In this document: one piece after another, positions 26,859-35,093 of the stretch
Layout of the letters: each line of letters starts with the position of its first letter
How positions within the stretch are numbered: the first letter of the stretch is position 1
Made by a program: the position numbers and the translations under genes
Assembly: GCF_011057715.1 (NCBI RefSeq)
Contig: NZ_LNGH01000006.1
Location: 28,699-92,698, forward strand
Direction of reading: 5' to 3'
DNA from: Marinitoga sp. 38H-ov
GTDB lineage: Bacteria; Thermotogota; Thermotogae; Petrotogales; Petrotogaceae
DNA: 64,000 nucleotides
The notes under the pieces: model-generated
The model's input: only the letters and a program-made list of their open reading frames with translations
The model's database searches: none
Told to the model about the DNA's origin: nothing

Positions 26859-27971
26859 CTATTCATTATCTAAATAATTTTCTTCATTATATGTTTCAGT
26901 TGTAGCTATTCCCTTTGTTACCAATCCTAATAACATAGAAAAGGTTATTATCTGACTTCCTCCATATGAAATTAATGGAAGCGGAACTCCTGTTATTGGC
27001 ATAATTCCTAAATTCATACCAATATTTTCATATACATGAAAAAATATTATTGCAATTGCACCAAAATATATATATTTCCAAAATTTTCTCTGTGTTTTGT
27101 TTGCATATATATAAATTCTATATATTAATATAGCATATAGTGATATAACTAATAATATACCAAAAAATCCCAGTTCTTCTCCAATAACCGAAATTATAAA
27201 ATCATTGTGATCTTCAGGAACAAAATTAGAAAGATTCATAAATCCATTTAAATATCCTTTTCCAAATAAACCTCCAGAACCGATAGCTCTTGTTGCCTGT
27301 AACATGTTATAGGCAACACCTGCTGCATTTTTTTCTGGAAATAAAAAACCTATAATTCTAGCTCTTTGATAATCTTTCATAAAATAAAAAGCAAATGGTG
27401 ATGAAAATACCATTAAAAATAATGCTGTTTTCCATGTTTTTTCATGTTGGCCTGATACATATGTTAATAAAAACCATAATCCAAATGTAAACAATGTCAT
27501 TCCCAAATCAGGTTGTTTAAAAATAAGTCCTAGTCCTAATAATGTTATAAAAGATAGTAAATAATATGCTTTTTTATTTCTCTCTGATAGATATTTCGCA
27601 AATATAATAAGAGTAAATATTAAAAATAAATGTGATGGTTGTATTCCAATTGGTCCTAACCTAATCCACCTTCTAGCTCCATATCTTGCCCTTTCAAAAA
27701 ATAAAACATATATAAGCAAAAAAAAGGTTATTCCATATAAATATGGAATAATATTTTTTATAACTCTTTCCTTTAAAAAATATACAAAAAAATATGAAAT
27801 AATGCCTAATATTGAAAATATTATTTGCTTATAATAATTCTCTTCAATGGATTCATTATATGTTGCTGTCCTTACCATTAATATTCCTATTATAAGCAAT
27901 GAAAAATATATTAATGGAATTATTATCTCAAATTTACGGATTCTTTCAAATGGTTCAACTTTTATTTTCAC
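26859..27971 (-). CDS. rodA: SEDS glycosyltransferase, RodA/FtsW family
   Basis: A 370-residue SEDS protein with about ten membrane helices. Family motifs include RWIRLGPIGIQPSHLFLI, FKQPDLGMTLFTFGLW, SGGLFGKGYLNG, FVPEDHNDFIISVIGEELGF and PLPLISYGGSQIITFSMLLGL. SEDS proteins polymerise lipid II with a class B PBP. Conserved features do not clearly separate RodA from FtsW; I favour RodA. It is not next to the PBP2 gene of this window, and overlaps the HD-GYP gene by 4 bp. Confidence 0.87.
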   Translation of the reverse strand: MKIKVEPFERIRKFEIIIPLIYFSLLIIGILMVRTATYNESIEENYYKQIIFSILGIISYFFVYFLKERVIKNIIPYLYGITFFLLIYVLFFERARYGARRWIRLGPIGIQPSHLFLIFTLIIFAKYLSERNKKAYYLLSFITLLGLGLIFKQPDLGMTLFTFGLWFLLTYVSGQHEKTWKTALFLMVFSSPFAFYFMKDYQRARIIGFLFPEKNAAGVAYNMLQATRAIGSGGLFGKGYLNGFMNLSNFVPEDHNDFIISVIGEELGFFGILLVISLYAILIYRIYIYANKTQRKFWKYIYFGAIAIIFFHVYENIGMNLGIMPITGVPLPLISYGGSQIITFSMLLGLVTKGIATTETYNEENYLDNE

Positions 27972-30004
27972 AAATATTTCCTCCTAAGAAATTCTACAAA
28001 ATTTACTGAAAATTCTGGATCAAATTGTGTTCCAGCATTTTTTTCTATATCTTCAATTATATCTTCTATAGACTTTGCTTTTTTATATGGTCTTATTGTT
28101 ATCATTGCATCAAAACTATCTGCTAAGGTAATAATACGAGAAATATATGGTATTTCTTCCTTTGATAATTTGTCAGGATAACCTTTTCCATCCCATCTTT
28201 CATGATGATGTCTAACTATCTTTGAATATTCAGATAGATATGGATTACTTGCCAATAATTCATAACTTTTTATTGGATGTTGTTTTATTAATTCATATTC
28301 TTCATCATTTAATCTTCCAGGCTTATTTAATATAGTTTGTGGTATAAAAAATTTCCCTATATCATGAGTAATTCCAGCCCAATAAGCCTTTTTTATTTCT
28401 GATTTACTCATTCCTAAAAATTCACAAAATTCAGAAACTATGTCAGCAACCCTTTCAGAATGACCTCTTGTATATTTATCATAATATTCTAACGCTTTTA
28501 TTAAAGCTAATATAATATTCTTATGTAATTGACCTTCTGTTTTTGATGATCTTTTTAATCTAATAAATATAGAAGATATCATAGTATATGTATCCAATAT
28601 TTTTATAGATTCATCGCTAAAAGATATATCTTCTTTAGAATCTAATGAGATTTGACCAATTACATAATCATTTAATTTTAAAGGAGATAATATACTTCTT
28701 TTAAATGGCTTACTAGCTTGCTTTATTTTATTAAATTCTTCTTCTGAAAAGATTAATTTATCTTTTTCTATAATATTATCAATTTCCATTGTTTTATCAA
28801 CATATACAAATGTTTTTTCATCAAAATTAATATCTTTTAATATATTATAATCATGTCCATATGCAGATATATACTTCCATTTCCCTTCATCTCTAAGAAT
28901 TATACTCCCATAATCAGCATTTGGAATTAATTCAATTATTTTTTTTAATATTTCATCAAAAAATGTTTTTTCATCAGCATCTTTTAAAACTAAATCTGAA
29001 ACAATATTAAAAAATGTATCAAAATTTTTTATACTATTTTCTAATTCATTTGTTGTTTCAATTAATTGTTCATTAGATGCTTGTAATTCCTCATATGCCA
29101 AATCTTTTTCATTTATTACTTTCTTTAATTTGTCTATTAATATATTATATGAATCTTTTAATTTATTTATTTCTTCAATTTTAAAATTCAATTCTACTTC
29201 TATATTATTATTATCAATAACATTATTTGAAAATTTTTCTACTTCATCTATTATATCTTTTTTTAATTCTACATAAATACTTCTATTTAATATTCTATAT
29301 ATTATATAGCTTAATGAAAACATGATTATTAATAAAATTAAGTATAGAAATAAATCATTTCTATAACTTAAAACATAATAATAATCTTCATTATAAAAAT
29401 CAAAATATTTTCTTACACTAAGTATATTATTAATATTTTTTTCTATTTTTTCTTTTTTAGATAATACTATATTAACTTCATCTAATAAATAATCTTTTTT
29501 AAAGTACATTAATAAAAAACCACCAAATATATTTTCATCTAAAACAATATAATTATATGGAACTATGAAAATTATATAATCTGAAAAATTATAATACGAT
29601 ACTTCTTTTTTCAAATTTTCTATATTTTCTTTAATATATTTTATAATTTCTAAATTTAAAAAATTATCTGGATAAGATACATTTATTTCATTTGATGTTG
29701 GCTTGTAATCTATTATTTTTACAACAAGCTTATTTTCATCAACTATATTTTTGATTACTTCAAAATCATTTACTGAATATGAATATATTTTTGATATTAA
29801 TTTAGAGTTATATAAAATCCTCGTCTTTTGATTTTTTAAAATAGCATTAATTTTATGATATTGTGTATTTACAATATCTCTTAAATTTAGATAATAGTCT
29901 ATTGTTATAATTATTGTTGTAATTAAAAAGATAATTATTATTGTTAAAAATAATGATTTTTTTATAAATTTATTTACATACTCATTCAACCTCATATTAT
30001 TCAC
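27968..30004 (-). CDS. Membrane sensor with GAF and HD-GYP domains (probable c-di-GMP phosphodiesterase)
   Basis: A 678-residue protein. A membrane helix (about 15-38) is followed by an extracytoplasmic sensor (about 39-215), a second helix (about 218-238), coiled coil, a GAF-like domain (about 335-480) and HD-GYP (about 495-675). The HD-GYP core is intact: ALEYYDKYTRGHSERVA, GITHDIGKFFIP, LLASNPYLSEYSKIVRHHH and RWDGKGYPDKL. It should hydrolyse c-di-GMP in response to an external and a cytoplasmic signal. Its position before rodA is probably only operonic. Confidence 0.9.
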   Translation of the reverse strand: MNNMRLNEYVNKFIKKSLFLTIIIIFLITTIIITIDYYLNLRDIVNTQYHKINAILKNQKTRILYNSKLISKIYSYSVNDFEVIKNIVDENKLVVKIIDYKPTSNEINVSYPDNFLNLEIIKYIKENIENLKKEVSYYNFSDYIIFIVPYNYIVLDENIFGGFLLMYFKKDYLLDEVNIVLSKKEKIEKNINNILSVRKYFDFYNEDYYYVLSYRNDLFLYLILLIIMFSLSYIIYRILNRSIYVELKKDIIDEVEKFSNNVIDNNNIEVELNFKIEEINKLKDSYNILIDKLKKVINEKDLAYEELQASNEQLIETTNELENSIKNFDTFFNIVSDLVLKDADEKTFFDEILKKIIELIPNADYGSIILRDEGKWKYISAYGHDYNILKDINFDEKTFVYVDKTMEIDNIIEKDKLIFSEEEFNKIKQASKPFKRSILSPLKLNDYVIGQISLDSKEDISFSDESIKILDTYTMISSIFIRLKRSSKTEGQLHKNIILALIKALEYYDKYTRGHSERVADIVSEFCEFLGMSKSEIKKAYWAGITHDIGKFFIPQTILNKPGRLNDEEYELIKQHPIKSYELLASNPYLSEYSKIVRHHHERWDGKGYPDKLSKEEIPYISRIITLADSFDAMITIRPYKKAKSIEDIIEDIEKNAGTQFDPEFSVNFVEFLRRKYL

Positions 30005-30433
30005 CTATTAAATTATGATTTCTATATTTTTCCTTCTTTTATCCAAGATTCCCGTTGAATTTTTCTTAAGCGCAAAAGTATTTAATTATTCTTTTTCATG
30101 TAATTTTAATATTACTAATCCTGTTAAAAATTTATATACTTTTTTCTGTTATATGTATACCACCTAATAAATATCCATATCATTTAATCCATTAAATCAG
30201 GAAAGGATAAATATAAATGTCTACTTTTTCAGTAACTTTACTATATTTATATCAATGCCTTTTATCTATATCTTCAAAATATGCCCGTGCTATTCCAAAT
30301 ATTCCAAAAATATTTAATTGTATTAAGAAAAATAAAATACTAGAAATATTATTTTTTTTCATATATTCTTCCAATAATTTATTTGTAGTATAATAAATTA
30401 TATCATAACAAAATTTAAAAACGGAGTGTGTAT
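30005..30433. other. Gene-poor intergenic region with one possible small ORF
   Basis: This 429-bp stretch lies between the divergent HD-GYP and DUF2520 genes. It must hold both promoters. A TATAAT at 30389-30394 with TTCTTC 17 bp upstream could serve the plus-strand operon. The only coding signal is the small minus-strand ORF listed separately. I see no repeat or RNA structure. Confidence 0.6.
30252..30362 (-). CDS. Possible 36-residue hydrophobic small protein
   Basis: A minus-strand ORF starts at an ATG 7 nt after GGAAG and encodes 36 residues: a short polar start, a hydrophobic stretch (about residues 7-25) and the charged tail YFEDIDKRH. GIFGIARAYF distantly recalls the G..G.HRFY signature of TM2-domain proteins, so it could be a remnant. 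It is upstream of, and collinear with, the HD-GYP gene. The good start site is the main support; chance is possible in such AT-rich DNA. Confidence 0.35.
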   Translation of the reverse strand: MKKNNISSILFFLIQLNIFGIFGIARAYFEDIDKRH

Positions 30434-31189
30434 ATGAAATTTAATATTATAGGTCCTGGAAAAGTAGGAAAAAGTTTATATAAATGCTTTTTAGAAAAAA
30501 ATTATGATGTAGTTTTAGTAGATAAAAATTATAATTATAACAATATACTTGAAGGTATTGTTATAATTACTTCTCAAGATGAAAATATTATTCCTATTTG
30601 GAATAATTTAAAAAAATATGATATATCAAATATCATAGCAATAGGACATTGTAGTGGATATTTAGATTCTTCTTTTTTTGAAGGGATACCTCATTTTTCA
30701 ATTCATCCAAATTTTCCTTTCTCTTCTATTATAGATTGTGAAAAAATAAAGGGAATTACATGGGGAATTGAAGGAGATGAAAAAGGGATTGAATTTGCAA
30801 AAAAAATTATTTCTATTTTAAATGGTAAATATGTTATAATACCACAAAATAAAAAGAAATTATATCATTTAGCCGCTGTTATTACATCTAATTTTTCATA
30901 TGGATTAATAAAAATGGCTAAAGATATATATAATGAATTAGATATTGATAATATTGATCATTTAATAGATTTAAGCATTAAATCATTAAATAATATTAAA
31001 GAAAAAGGACTTAAAAATGCTTTAACTGGACCTGTTTCAAGAAATGATTTAAAAACAATTGAAGATGAAGGATTAGTATTTAAAAAATTTTTTGGTAATC
31101 AAGATGTATACGATTTTTTTATTAACATCCTCTACCAAATTAAGGAGGGAGAATATGAGCATAAAAAAAATATTGAAGATGAAAAATAA
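30434..31189 (+). CDS. NAD(P)-binding DUF2520 protein, candidate ketopantoate reductase-like enzyme
   Basis: A 251-residue protein. An N-terminal Rossmann domain (FNIIGPGKVGKSLYKCF) is joined to a DUF2520 helical domain with IAIGHCSGYLDSS, FSIHPNFPFSS, LYHLAAVITSNFSYGL and ALTGPVSRNDLKTI. The architecture resembles 6-phosphogluconate dehydrogenase-like and ketopantoate reductase folds. It overlaps panB by 35 bp, which suggests a step in pantothenate synthesis; no classical panE is in the window. I chose the ATG at 30434, 7 nt after GGAG, over a GTG at 30428. Confidence 0.82.
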   Translation: MKFNIIGPGKVGKSLYKCFLEKNYDVVLVDKNYNYNNILEGIVIITSQDENIIPIWNNLKKYDISNIIAIGHCSGYLDSSFFEGIPHFSIHPNFPFSSIIDCEKIKGITWGIEGDEKGIEFAKKIISILNGKYVIIPQNKKKLYHLAAVITSNFSYGLIKMAKDIYNELDIDNIDHLIDLSIKSLNNIKEKGLKNALTGPVSRNDLKTIEDEGLVFKKFFGNQDVYDFFINILYQIKEGEYEHKKNIEDEK

Positions 31190-31961
31190 AGAAAAAATTG
31201 CAATGATTACTGCTTATGATTATATAAGTGCAAAAATTGCAGAGGCTGCTGGAATAGATTTAATTTTAGTTGGTGATTCTGCATCAAATGTTATGCTTGG
31301 TAATGATGACACAGTAAAAATTGGTATGGATGAAATGTTGATATTTATAAAAGCGGTAAAAAAAGGAGCTCCTAATACTTTTGTAGTAGGAGATATGCCT
31401 TTTTTGAGTTATCAAGTTTCAGAAGCCGAGGCAATTAAAAATGCCGGGCTCATATTAAAAGCTGGTGCTGATGCTGTTAAACTAGAAGGTGGAAAGCATA
31501 TTGCTCCTTTAATTAGCAAAATGGTGAGTTATGGTATTCCAGTTATGGGACATATTGGTTTTACTCCACAATCTTATAAACAAATTGGTATATCTTCTAA
31601 AGGAAAATCAAAATCTGAAGAAGATTTATTAATTGAAAGCGCTATTTCATTAGAAGAAGCAGGTGCATTTTCTATTGTTTTAGAAATGGTTACAGAACCC
31701 GTGGCTAAAAAAATTACAGAATCATTATCAATCCCTACTATAGGTATAGGTTCTGGAAGATTTTGTGATGGACAAGTGTTAGTATGGCATGATTTTCTTG
31801 GTTTAAATAAAGATTTTGAACCAAAGTTTTTAAAAAGATATTTAAATGGCTTTGATTTGTTTAAAGAATCTATTGAAAACTATTCAAAAGAGGTTAAAAA
31901 CGGTATATTCCCAGCTATTGAAAATGTTTTTAACCCTATTGAAGGTAGTGATCAAAAATAA
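31155..31961 (+). CDS. panB: 3-methyl-2-oxobutanoate hydroxymethyltransferase
   Basis: A 268-residue PanB, a (βα)8 enzyme that makes ketopantoate from 2-oxoisovalerate and methylene-THF. Visible motifs are IAMITAYDYISAKIAEAAGIDLILVGDSASNVMLG (metal-binding Asp), VKLEGGKHI, VMGHIGFTPQ and IGIGSGRFCDGQVLVWHDFLG. The ATG at 31155 follows AAGGAGGG and gives the usual short leader; an in-frame start at 31092 lies deep in the previous gene. It is followed closely by birA. Confidence 0.94.
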   Translation: MSIKKILKMKNKEKIAMITAYDYISAKIAEAAGIDLILVGDSASNVMLGNDDTVKIGMDEMLIFIKAVKKGAPNTFVVGDMPFLSYQVSEAEAIKNAGLILKAGADAVKLEGGKHIAPLISKMVSYGIPVMGHIGFTPQSYKQIGISSKGKSKSEEDLLIESAISLEEAGAFSIVLEMVTEPVAKKITESLSIPTIGIGSGRFCDGQVLVWHDFLGLNKDFEPKFLKRYLNGFDLFKESIENYSKEVKNGIFPAIENVFNPIEGSDQK

Positions 31962-31975
31962 TAGGTGATAAAATA

Positions 31976-32698
31976 ATATATTTTGATACTATAGACTCAA
32001 CAAATAAATTTCTAAAAGAAAATTGGAAGGAATTGCCTTCTGAAAGTGTTGTTTGGGCATCAAAACAAATTGGGGGATATGGAAGAATGAAAAGGGAATG
32101 GGTATCCCCTCGAGGTGGATTATGGTTCTCTGTCTTATTTAAACCAAAAAATAGACCTATGAATCCTTGGCATTATGTAAGACTTTATACCATGGCTGTT
32201 AAAGATGTTTTAAAAAAATACAAACTTGATACTATTATTAAATGGCCAAATGATTTATTAGTAAATAATAAAAAAATTTGCGGTATATTAGGAGAAGGAA
32301 TTTATACTGGAAAAACATTTGCTGCTATTATTGTAGGTGTAGGTTTAAATGTAAATAACCGTATTCCAGAAGAATTAAAGAATATTGCTACTAGTTATAT
32401 AGAGGAAAAGAATAAAGAATTAAATTTAGAAAGATTATTAAAACAAATAAACTCTACAGCATATTATAATTATTATATTAAATATTTTAAAAATAATACA
32501 ATTTCCATTTTCACAAAAAAATGGATAAGTAATCTTAACATAAGAAACGGAGATTTTATAAAAATCATCTCTCAAAATGATGAAAAACGTGGTAAAATTG
32601 TTTCAATACATGGAGACTATTTAGAAATTATGTTTGAAAATGGAATAATAGAAAATGTTTATGCTGGTGAGGTTTCTTTAAGAAAGGAGAGTGAATAA
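31976..32698 (+). CDS. birA: Biotin-[acetyl-CoA-carboxylase] ligase, with a non-standard start codon
   Basis: A monofunctional BirA without a DNA-binding domain. The biotin loop GYGRMKREWVSPRGGLWFS, the KWPNDLLVNNKKICGIL lysine motif and GVGLNVNN are intact. The family's N-terminal STN motif (DTIDSTNKFL) is also encoded, but no ATG, GTG or TTG precedes it in frame back to the stop at 31949. An AUA at 31976, 7 nt after AGGUGA, is the best candidate start. The first standard in-frame start, a TTG at 32033, would delete STN. panB ends 14 bp upstream. The length from AUA is 240 residues. Confidence 0.85.
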   Translation: MYFDTIDSTNKFLKENWKELPSESVVWASKQIGGYGRMKREWVSPRGGLWFSVLFKPKNRPMNPWHYVRLYTMAVKDVLKKYKLDTIIKWPNDLLVNNKKICGILGEGIYTGKTFAAIIVGVGLNVNNRIPEELKNIATSYIEEKNKELNLERLLKQINSTAYYNYYIKYFKNNTISIFTKKWISNLNIRNGDFIKIISQNDEKRGKIVSIHGDYLEIMFENGIIENVYAGEVSLRKESE

Positions 32699-32700
32699 TC

Positions 32701-33231
32701 ATGGATATTGATCCAAAAAAATTAAATGTTTTATTAACAGAAGAAGAAATACTAGAAAAAGCTAAAGAATTAGGAAAACAAATTACGGAATATTATAAAG
32801 ATGTGGATGATGAAATTATTGCAGTTTGTGCATTAAAAGGTTCTGTTCACTTTTTTTCTGATTTAGTTAAAAATATAGATCATGATATGAAATATTATTT
32901 TGTTAGAGTATCCAGTTATCACGGTGGAACATCTTCAACAGGTTCTATAACAGTAAATAGTTGGACAAATGAACCTTTAGAAGGAAAACACGTTCTCCTT
33001 ATTGAAGATATTGTGGACACGGGAAACACTATTAAATTTTTAATTAATGAATTAAAAAAACAAAATCCTGCTTCAATTAAATTAACTTCTTTACTTATTA
33101 AAAATGCTCACGATCATGGTATTCACGTTGACTTTCCAGGTTTTGTGATAGATAATTATTTTGTCATAGGTTATGGTTTGGATTATGATGAAAAATATAG
33201 AAACTTACCTTTTATTGGATACGTGGAATAG
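32701..33231 (+). CDS. hpt: Hypoxanthine phosphoribosyltransferase
   Basis: A 176-residue type I phosphoribosyltransferase. The PRPP-binding motif VLLIEDIVDTGNTIKFLI is near residues 98-115, with AVCALKGSVHFFSDLV near the N-terminus and a C-terminal FVIGYGLDYDEKYRNLPFIG as in HPRT enzymes. It salvages hypoxanthine and guanine to IMP and GMP. Its neighbour punA produces those bases, so the two form a purine salvage pair. It starts 2 bp after birA with GGAGAG upstream. Confidence 0.93.
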   Translation: MDIDPKKLNVLLTEEEILEKAKELGKQITEYYKDVDDEIIAVCALKGSVHFFSDLVKNIDHDMKYYFVRVSSYHGGTSSTGSITVNSWTNEPLEGKHVLLIEDIVDTGNTIKFLINELKKQNPASIKLTSLLIKNAHDHGIHVDFPGFVIDNYFVIGYGLDYDEKYRNLPFIGYVE

Positions 33232-33282
33232 AATTTTTGTGGTATAATTTAATTATAAAACGGTTTAACAGGAGGGGTTTTT

Positions 33283-34116
33283 ATGAACTTTGATATTAAG
33301 CAATATGTTAATAATGTTAGAGAAGCTGCTGAATATATTAAAGGAAAGATTAATAAAAAACCTGAAATAGCTATAGTTTTAGGTTCTGGACTTCATAGTA
33401 TAGCTGATAAATTAGAAAATGCATTAAGTATTTCTTATACAGAAATTCCAAATTTTCCAGTATCAACAGCTCCAGGTCATAAAGGAGAATTAATGTTTGG
33501 AGAAATTTCTGGTAAAAATGTTATGCTAATGAATGGTAGATTTCATTATTACGAAGGTTATACAATGAAAGAGGTTACATTCCCTATTAGAGTTATGCAA
33601 GAGTTGGGTATAAAAATATTAATTGTTACTAACGCTGCTGGTGGAATGAACCCTAATTTTGAAGTTGGTAACCCTTGTATAATTACTGATCAAATTAATT
33701 TTATGGGAGATAATCCTTTAATTGGTCCAAATTGTGAAGAATGGGGACCTAGATTCCCTGATATGAGCGAACCATATGATAAAAAGTTAACTGAAAAAGC
33801 TATTTCTGTTGCTAAAAAAATAGGTATTCCTGTATATACAGGTGTATATCTTGGAATTACAGGACCTACATTTGAAACACCAGCTGAATTGAAAATGATG
33901 AGAAATTTTGGAGCTGATTTAGTTGGTATGTCAACTGTTCCTGAGGTTATAGTTGCTAATCATGCAGGTATAAAAGTTTTAGGTTTTTCTGCTGTAACAG
34001 ATAAGGCTGTACCTGAAGAATTAAAGCCAGTAACCGCTGAAGAGGTAATAGAAATCGCTAATAGAACTGGTGAAAAAATAGCTAATATTATTTTAGCATT
34101 ATTAGGTGAAATTTAG
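33283..34116 (+). CDS. punA: Purine-nucleoside phosphorylase
   Basis: A 277-residue trimeric-type PNP (PNP/MTAP family). Motifs include AIVLGSGLHSIADKL, STAPGHKGELMFG, GRFHYYEGYTMKEVTFPIRVM, NAAGGMNPNF and GPTFETPAELKMMRNFGADLVGMSTVPEVIVANHAG. It cleaves inosine and guanosine with phosphate to bases for Hpt. A GTGGTATAAT box at 33239-33248 and AGGAGGGG before the ATG suggest an additional internal promoter. Confidence 0.95.
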   Translation: MNFDIKQYVNNVREAAEYIKGKINKKPEIAIVLGSGLHSIADKLENALSISYTEIPNFPVSTAPGHKGELMFGEISGKNVMLMNGRFHYYEGYTMKEVTFPIRVMQELGIKILIVTNAAGGMNPNFEVGNPCIITDQINFMGDNPLIGPNCEEWGPRFPDMSEPYDKKLTEKAISVAKKIGIPVYTGVYLGITGPTFETPAELKMMRNFGADLVGMSTVPEVIVANHAGIKVLGFSAVTDKAVPEELKPVTAEEVIEIANRTGEKIANIILALLGEI

Positions 34117-35084
34117 TGAAAAGGTTTTTTTTTCTAGTTTTTTTGTTTATTTCATTTAATATATTTGCTACAGATATATACAATAAGATATTCTATAAAC
34201 CAGGATTGCACATGGAGTTGTATACAGACTCCATGTTTTTGAACTTTGAATATGTCTTTTTATCAAAATATTCATACATGAATTCTTCTGATTTATTAAA
34301 ATATGTATGGGCACAAGATAGAACATTAATTGGCGGTCAAATGTATGTTGAATCAAATTATTATACTCATGCTATATCTTCTAGTAATGCTATAGGATTA
34401 TTACAATTAAAACCTATAGTTGCTAATGATTTAGGAATAGACAATTTGTTTGATCCAATTGATAATGTAACAGGTGCAACCATATATCATTCATATTTAA
34501 ATAAAATTTTGCAATCTGAAAAATCTCAAATTGCAGCATATTATCAAGGTCCAAATTCAGTATTAAAAAACGGTATTAATTCTGACGGTTTAAATTATTA
34601 TAATAAGGTGAAAAAGGCTCAAAAAAATTATAAAAATACACAAATTTATTCCCCTATGTTGTTTGGAATCAAAGGTAATGTTTCACAAAATTATTTGAAT
34701 TTAAATACATTTACAGGTTTAGCGTATAAAACCTTTGAATTTTATTCTACACAAAATATAGAATTAATAAAAAGTAATATTACCAAATTTAATTTTAATT
34801 TTGGATTATTGTATTTTCCAAAATCCAATTTTGCATTAGGTACATCAACAGATAATAGCTTTTTTCTAAGAACTGGTTATCCTTGGAATCAAAATATTGT
34901 TTCTATAAATAATTTAAAAACTTTAGATTCTTTTTATTTAAATCTTGAAAATAAAAATGGATTATGGTTAAAGTTATATATTAATGAGTTTTTTAATATC
35001 ATTACTGGTTTTTCCGTTTATGATATTAAATTTGGTGTATTATTCAATTCAAATTTTAGAATTGGTGTATATATGAGCCTTTAG
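34116..35084 (+). CDS. Exported lytic transglycosylase-like protein upstream of fliF
   Basis: A 322-residue protein with a signal peptide (FFFLVFLFISFNIFA) and an SLT-type lytic transglycosylase core. The core contains IGGQMYVESNYYTHAISSSNAIGLLQLKP (catalytic Glu in VES), DPIDNVTGATIYHSYL and IAAYYQGPNSV. About 140 C-terminal residues are β-rich and unrecognised. The GTG start overlaps the punA stop by one base, and fliF begins 9 bp downstream. A job in cutting peptidoglycan for flagellar assembly is inferred from this position. Confidence 0.85.
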   Translation: MKRFFFLVFLFISFNIFATDIYNKIFYKPGLHMELYTDSMFLNFEYVFLSKYSYMNSSDLLKYVWAQDRTLIGGQMYVESNYYTHAISSSNAIGLLQLKPIVANDLGIDNLFDPIDNVTGATIYHSYLNKILQSEKSQIAAYYQGPNSVLKNGINSDGLNYYNKVKKAQKNYKNTQIYSPMLFGIKGNVSQNYLNLNTFTGLAYKTFEFYSTQNIELIKSNITKFNFNFGLLYFPKSNFALGTSTDNSFFLRTGYPWNQNIVSINNLKTLDSFYLNLENKNGLWLKLYINEFFNIITGFSVYDIKFGVLFNSNFRIGVYMSL

Positions 35085-35093
35085 GGGGTTGTT

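Noticed and set aside
31092..31154. Upstream in-frame extension of panB
   Set aside because: The ATG at 31155 has a perfect AAGGAGGG site, and the added residues do not resemble PanB.
32033..32698. TTG at 32033 as the true birA start
   Set aside because: It removes the conserved STN biotin/ATP-site motif, which is encoded intact just upstream in the same frame.
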